DNA of 40,960 nt from an uncultured Treponema sp. (GTDB lineage: Bacteria > Spirochaetota > Spirochaetia > Treponematales > Treponemataceae), in assembly GCA_946532115.1 (NCBI GenBank), contig CAMNBC010000007.1:1-40960 (forward strand). Reading direction: 5' to 3'. The first letter of the stretch is position 1; every line of letters starts with the position of its first letter. The notes beneath the pieces are model-generated. The model was not told the origin of the DNA. It did no database searches and saw only the letters and a list, made by a program, of their open reading frames with translations. This document shows positions 36,348 to 40,960 of this stretch, piece by piece. Made by a program: the position numbers and the translations under genes.

Positions 36348-36398
36348 TTGTGAATGATGGAGTTTACTAACTAACGATAGTTTGTTTATAGGAGTGAT

Positions 36399-37190
36399 AT
36401 GATGGAAAATGAAAAGACTATGAGAAATCCCTTCCCTTGGATTGGAAAGGTTTTTAAATATGAGATGAAGCATCTTGCGAGAATTCTTCTTCCGGTTAAT
36501 ATTGCAATTATTGCAATTGCATTCATAACAGGAATGATGACTCCTGTTTCTAGTGATGGAGGATTGAACTTTCATTTTACTTATAGAATTGGCGGGGATG
36601 AAAATGTTATGGAAGGACTGGCAGGCTTCTTCTACTTAATTTTCTGTGTGCTTATAATAGTTTCTGCTGTAGTGACAATTAATGTTATTTCAAAACGCTT
36701 TAAGAATGGACTTCTTGGAGATGAAGCATATCTTAATCTTTCTCTTCCGGTAACAATTGGTGAGCACCTTTGGGGCCGTATCCTTACGATTATTGTCTGG
36801 GATTTGATTTATACAGCTGTGATGTTTGTTTCCTTAGTTCTGCTTTTTATTAAGAACCTTAGTTATATTAATTTAGGAGAAAACTTCCTTTCTTGGTTTT
36901 GTGTATTACTCGTGATGGATTTAGCCTTTGCTTTATGTCTGATTTTATTTGTTTATTTGATTAACAGCATTGGCCATCTTTCAAAAAAGAATCGTTCTAT
37001 TGTAAAACTTCTGGCTGTAATTATCTTAATCAGTATTACATCAAAAATTGTAGGAGCTGTTACCTACAATTTAGCAGATGCTGATGCAATAACGGTTTTA
37101 TATATTAATTCATTGATTGCTTTTATACTTTCCATAATTTATGGAGTTGCGACTTACTTTATTTTGAAGTTGAAGTTGAATCTGGAATAA
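36399..37190 (+). CDS. ABC transporter permease (ABC-2-like membrane protein)
   Basis: six or so TM segments; follows the GntR/ATPase genes. Confidence 0.8.
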   Translation: MMENEKTMRNPFPWIGKVFKYEMKHLARILLPVNIAIIAIAFITGMMTPVSSDGGLNFHFTYRIGGDENVMEGLAGFFYLIFCVLIIVSAVVTINVISKRFKNGLLGDEAYLNLSLPVTIGEHLWGRILTIIVWDLIYTAVMFVSLVLLFIKNLSYINLGENFLSWFCVLLVMDLAFALCLILFVYLINSIGHLSKKNRSIVKLLAVIILISITSKIVGAVTYNLADADAITVLYINSLIAFILSIIYGVATYFILKLKLNLE

Positions 37191-37198
37191 AAAAATCG

Positions 37199-37260
37199 TG
37201 TCATGCTGAACTTGTTTCAGCATCTCTTGTATAAGATCCCGAAACAAGTTCGGGATGACG
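37199..37260. repeat. REP-like paired palindromic repeat
   Basis: TGTCATGCTGAACTTGTTTCAGCATCTcttgtataAGATCCCGAAACAAGTTCGGGATGACG; near-identical to the 16036 copy. Confidence 0.85.
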
Positions 37261-37265
37261 ATATT

Positions 37266-38135
37266 TTAATAATATGCAATAGCGTAACGCCCGCATTCTT
37301 CAAAGCCGAGTTTCTGGTAGAGCGAGAGTGCGGGTTTATTTTTTCCTTTTACAAAAAGCACAGGTTGTTTTTGGGCGCGTGTGGCCCGGTTGCATAGGGC
37401 TTGAATGAGAGCGCCTGCATAACCGTTGCGACGGTAAAGCGGGTGAGTGTAAACGCCGCCAATCTGTACGCAATTGATTCCTATGGCATTTGTGTTTGCC
37501 TTTGCAACTATTTCGCCGTCTACAGTCATTGCAAGGCAAATCTGATTTTTAAGGATCTGGCGCAAGGTGATGTCTACTTCGGCATCTGTGAGGGTGCGGC
37601 CGGGAACTGCAACTTCATCTTTCATGTAATCTTTTTGAAGGGAATGAAGAAAATCCATATCATGTTCGGTACAACGGATTATTTCTTCGCCGCCAGATAA
37701 GGTTGTTACGGCGGTTGAGTCTGTCGAAATCACCTTATTCGTAGAGTTAGTCCACTTCATCATCTTGTACGGGTAAAGCTGTTTAGGATTCGGAAAAAAC
37801 TTAATAAGGTAATCTGTTGAGCTTGCTTCACCACTTATGCAGCGCACAGGCTTTTTCAAAAGATAAGGAAGATCTTCAAGAAGAGATATTTTTTCTATTT
37901 TATTAATGTCAGGAATACAATGGTAGAGTGTAGAATCCAGATTCAGGATTCCAAGTATGTTAGATGTGGTCGAGCTTGTAGAAAGTACCGAGCTTTCAGA
38001 GGCTGAAATAAAAACAAGCTTGTCAGTTTTTCTGCGGATTAACGATGCAAGGGAAACGCAGGTTTCTTCGTAAGGGGCTATAAATTGTTGTGCCGCAAGA
38101 AAGTCTTGCGGCGTTTCAACAGGAATTAATTTCAT
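37266..38135 (-). CDS. GNAT family N-acetyltransferase
   Basis: C-terminal IGGVYTHPLYRRNGYAGALIQALCNRA...LYQKLGFEECGRYAIAYY. Confidence 0.85.
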   Translation of the reverse strand: MKLIPVETPQDFLAAQQFIAPYEETCVSLASLIRRKTDKLVFISASESSVLSTSSTTSNILGILNLDSTLYHCIPDINKIEKISLLEDLPYLLKKPVRCISGEASSTDYLIKFFPNPKQLYPYKMMKWTNSTNKVISTDSTAVTTLSGGEEIIRCTEHDMDFLHSLQKDYMKDEVAVPGRTLTDAEVDITLRQILKNQICLAMTVDGEIVAKANTNAIGINCVQIGGVYTHPLYRRNGYAGALIQALCNRATRAQKQPVLFVKGKNKPALSLYQKLGFEECGRYAIAYY

Positions 38136-38320
38136 CTTTTATGTGTTACAGTTCCATCCTGATTGATTATTGTTTTAGAACCATCCGGATTTTTGTATTC
38201 AATTTCATCGTCACCAAGGGCATAGGTGTAGGTTCCGCCTTTTCCATCAGGTAGAATCAGGCAAGAAGTAAGTAAGACTGTTGCAAGCAGCAGGCTCGCA
38301 ATTAAAATAATTTTTTTCAT
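38132..38320 (-). CDS. small lipoprotein
   Basis: MKKIILIASLLLATVLLTSC lipobox; 4-nt overlap with the GNAT gene. Confidence 0.65.
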   Translation of the reverse strand: MKKIILIASLLLATVLLTSCLILPDGKGGTYTYALGDDEIEYKNPDGSKTIINQDGTVTHKR

Positions 38321-38380
38321 AAACACCTCCTGTATAGATTCCCCGAAACAACCAGTTGTTTCGAGCATTTTTATATGATG

Positions 38381-38415
38381 AGCCTAAAAAATGCAATGCA
38401 TTTTTTTTAACGGCT
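38381..38415. repeat. AT-rich hairpin, AGCC-TAAAAA...TTTTTAACGGCT type
   Basis: AGCCTAAAAAATGCAATGCATTTTTTTTAACGGCT. Confidence 0.5.
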
Positions 38416-38430
38416 CTTCTATTAGAGCAG

Positions 38431-38508
38431 ATCAAGCCGGGGAATGATGATGCAATCGAGCCGGGGAATGACAATTGTGTCATTGTCCGGCTTGACCGGA
38501 CAATCTGT
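38431..38508. repeat. REP-like repeat cluster
   Basis: duplicated (A)GCCGGGGAATGA followed by GTGTCATTGTCCGGCTTGACCGGACAATCTG. Confidence 0.7.
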
Positions 38509-39869
38509 TAATTTCTGAACGAATGAATTGGGGCTGGGATACGGCCGCCACGGTTGATGAAGTCTGCACAACCGAATTTGCTTACAGGCATTACAGGACA
38601 GCCACCGAGAAGGCCTCCGAACTCAACCCATTCTCCTGCTTTTTTACCAGGTGCCGGAATAAGGCGGCAGGCTGTTGTTTTATTGTTTACCATACCAATT
38701 GCAAACTCATCAGCGAGAATACCGGAAATTGTAGTTGCCGGAGTGTCCCCAGGTATTGCAATCATATCAAGACCTACAGAGCAGACTGTAGTCATTGCTT
38801 CTAGTTTTTCAAGACAGATAGAACCATTCTTTGCGGCTTCAATCATACCTTCATCTTCTGAAACCGGAATAAAGGCACCGCTGAGACCTCCAACGTTTGT
38901 AGAAGCCATTACACCGCCCTTCTTTACCATATCAGTAAGCATAGCGAGGGCTGCAGTTGTTCCTGGAGCACCACAACCATCAAGACCAATTTCTTCGAGG
39001 ATGCGGGCAACTGAGTCGCCAACAGCAGGAGTAGGAGCGAGTGACAAATCAAGAATACCAAAGTCAACGCCAAGACGTTTAGCGGCTTCTGAGCCCACAA
39101 GCTGACCCATACGGGTAATCTTAAAGGCCATCTTTTTGATTCCGTCAGCAAGCACGTTGATAGGCTGCCCCTTATATTCCTTTGCGGCTGCAAGAATTAC
39201 GCCAGGACCAGATACACCAACATTGATTACACAATCAGCTTCTCCTGGGCCATGGAAAGCACCTGCCATAAATGGGTTATCTTCTGGAGCATTACAGAAA
39301 ACTACCAGCTTTGCACAGCCGTTTACTTCGCAGTTTTTTGAAACTTCTGCAGTTTTTATGATTGTTTCACCCATCAGCTTAACTGCATCCATGTTGATTC
39401 CGGATTTTGTGCTTCCAACATTTACGGATGAACAAACAAAATCAGTTGTTGCAAGAGCTTCCGGAATTGAATCAATCAAAATGCGGTCTGCAGGAGTAAT
39501 GCCTTTCTGGACAAGTGCAGAAAAACCACCGATAAAGTTTACTCCAAGCTCGTGAGCACAGCGGTCGAGAGTTTTAATATATGGAACGTAATTCTTTGCT
39601 TCGCTGGCACCTGCAACGAGGGCAATTGGAGTTACAGAAATACGCTTGTTGATGATTGGAACACCAAATTCCTTTTCAATATCCTGTCCTGTCTGAACCA
39701 GTTTGCCGGCCTTTTTCATAATCTTGTCGTAGATTTTGTCGCAGGCACGCTTGCTGTCTGAATCAGCACAATCCAGAAGAGAAATACCCATTGTAATACA
39801 GCGGATATCCAGCTTCTGGCGCATAAACATATTTACAGTTTCCTGAATCTCATTTGGTGAAAAAATCAT
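38508..39869 (-). CDS. UPF0210/PFL family (DUF711) protein
   Basis: [42 protein letters not shown]; 453 aa. Confidence 0.85.
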   Translation of the reverse strand: MIFSPNEIQETVNMFMRQKLDIRCITMGISLLDCADSDSKRACDKIYDKIMKKAGKLVQTGQDIEKEFGVPIINKRISVTPIALVAGASEAKNYVPYIKTLDRCAHELGVNFIGGFSALVQKGITPADRILIDSIPEALATTDFVCSSVNVGSTKSGINMDAVKLMGETIIKTAEVSKNCEVNGCAKLVVFCNAPEDNPFMAGAFHGPGEADCVINVGVSGPGVILAAAKEYKGQPINVLADGIKKMAFKITRMGQLVGSEAAKRLGVDFGILDLSLAPTPAVGDSVARILEEIGLDGCGAPGTTAALAMLTDMVKKGGVMASTNVGGLSGAFIPVSEDEGMIEAAKNGSICLEKLEAMTTVCSVGLDMIAIPGDTPATTISGILADEFAIGMVNNKTTACRLIPAPGKKAGEWVEFGGLLGGCPVMPVSKFGCADFINRGGRIPAPIHSFRN

Positions 39870-39946
39870 ATTGCTTTCCTATTAATTTAGTGTTTCTAAT
39901 ATTATACAGCGTTATTAAAGGAATGATAATAGGGGGGATGTTTATT

Positions 39947-40023
39947 GTCATTCCCGCGCTTGACGCGGGAATCTGTACATGATATGTCAGTTATAGATTG
40001 TCGGGTCAAGCCCGACAATGACA
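39947..40023. repeat. REP-like paired palindromic repeat
   Basis: TGTCATTCCCGCGCTTGACGCGGGAATCTG and GATTGTCGGGTCAAGCCCGACAATGACA. Confidence 0.8.
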
Positions 40024-40037
40024 GCTTTTTATGTAAT

Positions 40038-40628
40038 TTACGGTCTGTTAGGGCGTGAACGTGACGGGCGGTTTGGTCTGCTTGGGCGGGAAGGTGTTAC
40101 GTAAACTGTGCGAGGTGGAGTTGTTACGGCATGGAAAACACCGCCGATGATGCTTCCTACAACAAGTGCACCAAGTACATCGTCGGCATCAACAGTGTCT
40201 TCAACTACAACTGTTTCAACTTTTACATCTGTTGGTTTTTCTGCGTAGTAGTCTTTTGGCACTTTCTGTTTTGCTTTGCCGATAACTGTATCATCATAAT
40301 TATCAACAAGCTTTGCACTGATGATGTAGTTTGGGCCGTCTGTTTCGATTTTTCCGGTACAGATATAATCAGCTTCATCTGATTTTGCAACTACTTCCAT
40401 TACATCTGAACAGTAAAGCGAGAACTGAACTGATTTGGAAATCTTTTTGCGTTCATTATTGCTTAAATCGGAAGTAAATACTTTTACGGCAACGGTTGCG
40501 CCTTCATCATCAAAATTTTTCAGAAGTTTTTCAACGAGGCTGTCAAAAGGGTCTGGTGTGCTCTCTGCAAATATGAGACCTGCGGATACGGTGAATAAAA
40601 TAAATAAAATAGAAAGAAATTTTTTCAT
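40038..40628 (-). CDS. secreted protein with Arg/Pro-rich C-terminal tail
   Basis: signal peptide MKKFLSILFILFTVSAGLIFAES; tail PSRPSRPNRPSRSRPNRP; SD upstream of M at 40628. Confidence 0.7.
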   Translation of the reverse strand: MKKFLSILFILFTVSAGLIFAESTPDPFDSLVEKLLKNFDDEGATVAVKVFTSDLSNNERKKISKSVQFSLYCSDVMEVVAKSDEADYICTGKIETDGPNYIISAKLVDNYDDTVIGKAKQKVPKDYYAEKPTDVKVETVVVEDTVDADDVLGALVVGSIIGGVFHAVTTPPRTVYVTPSRPSRPNRPSRSRPNRP

Positions 40629-40688
40629 TGTTTTCTCCTTCAAAGTATTATAACACATGAAAGGAGAAAAAGTGTCACCTTAAATAAA

Positions 40689-40829
40689 AATGTCATCCCG
40701 AACTTGTTTCGGGATCTTTTTATAGATGCTTGCCCCTTCGCAGCACAGCTGCTCGGAGACTCGCTTAAAATGCTCCACTGGAGCATTTTATCGGCTTTCA
40801 GCCGTCGCTCCCTAAGTTCAGAATGACGT
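40689..40829. repeat. composite REP-like repeat with nested hairpins
   Basis: TGTCATCCCGAACTTGTTTCGGGATCT ... CGCTTAAAATGCTCCACTGGAGCATTTTATCGGC ... aagttcagaatgac. Confidence 0.7.
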
Positions 40830-40832
40830 GCT

Positions 40833-40960
40833 TTATTTTGAAATCTTTATCCAGTTCCAGAAGCTTGGATCTTCCTGACCTATGCGCCAGAAGCCCATTT
40901 TCTGTATGCCGGCTTCTTCGTAAAGGCGGGCTAGCTGCAGAACAGAATAGGTGTCGTTGA
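40833..40960 (-). CDS. C-terminal fragment of a protein running off the window
   Basis: translates as NDTYSVLQLARLYEEAGIQKMGFWRIGQEDPSFWNWIKISK*; resembles C-termini of GH18-like hydrolases. Confidence 0.5.
   Translation of the reverse strand, partial: NDTYSVLQLARLYEEAGIQKMGFWRIGQEDPSFWNWIKISK

Noticed and set aside
38554-39105. 183-aa plus-strand ORF opposite the UPF0210 gene
   Set aside because: Long open antisense frame with Pro/Ser/Arg-rich composition typical of shadow ORFs; UPF0210 on the minus strand is well supported.

Overview
The window looks like a chromosomal segment of a gut or rumen-type spirochaete (Treponema-like; lineage inferred from gene content only). It is gene-dense. 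I found no rRNA, tRNA, CRISPR array, phage or transposase. Contents, left to right: pyrF; a membrane LuxR-type regulator divergent from two secreted-protein genes (YARHG-type and HExxH/DUF4932-like); a fused pyrK-pyrD gene; an SGNH hydrolase; an EAL protein; a putative beta-1,3-glucan locus (GH16, GH30, a GH94/GH149/GH161-like phosphorylase, a LplB/YtcP/lipoprotein-type ABC importer without ATPase, and a YesM/YesN two-component system); a TIGR02757 protein; an esterase; coaX with a PanT-like ECF S-component; TrkA/TrkH; a diacylglycerol-kinase-like protein; an ATPase-HDOD fusion; a PFK; an FMN-dependent alpha-hydroxy-acid dehydrogenase-like protein; a second membrane LuxR regulator; a GntR/ABC exporter operon; GNAT; UPF0210; and small secreted proteins. 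The most interesting unexplained signals are: (1) a 17-bp near-palindrome, ACTAACTAACGNTAGTT, present five times, four of them inside coding sequences; (2) paired TGACA-N2-TGTCA-type boxes at matched spacing upstream of two secreted-protein genes, with a partial third copy; (3) a structured leader with its own promoter, a micro-ORF and possible Shine-Dalgarno (SD) masking upstream of coaX-panT; (4) a terminator-like hairpin whose 3' arm contains the SD of the SGNH hydrolase gene; (5) an in-frame GC-rich palindromic insertion in the TIGR02757 gene; (6) a perfect inverted repeat in the divergent promoter of the glucan locus; (7) REP-like repeats with compensatory arm variation. No tools were used; all family assignments are by eye.
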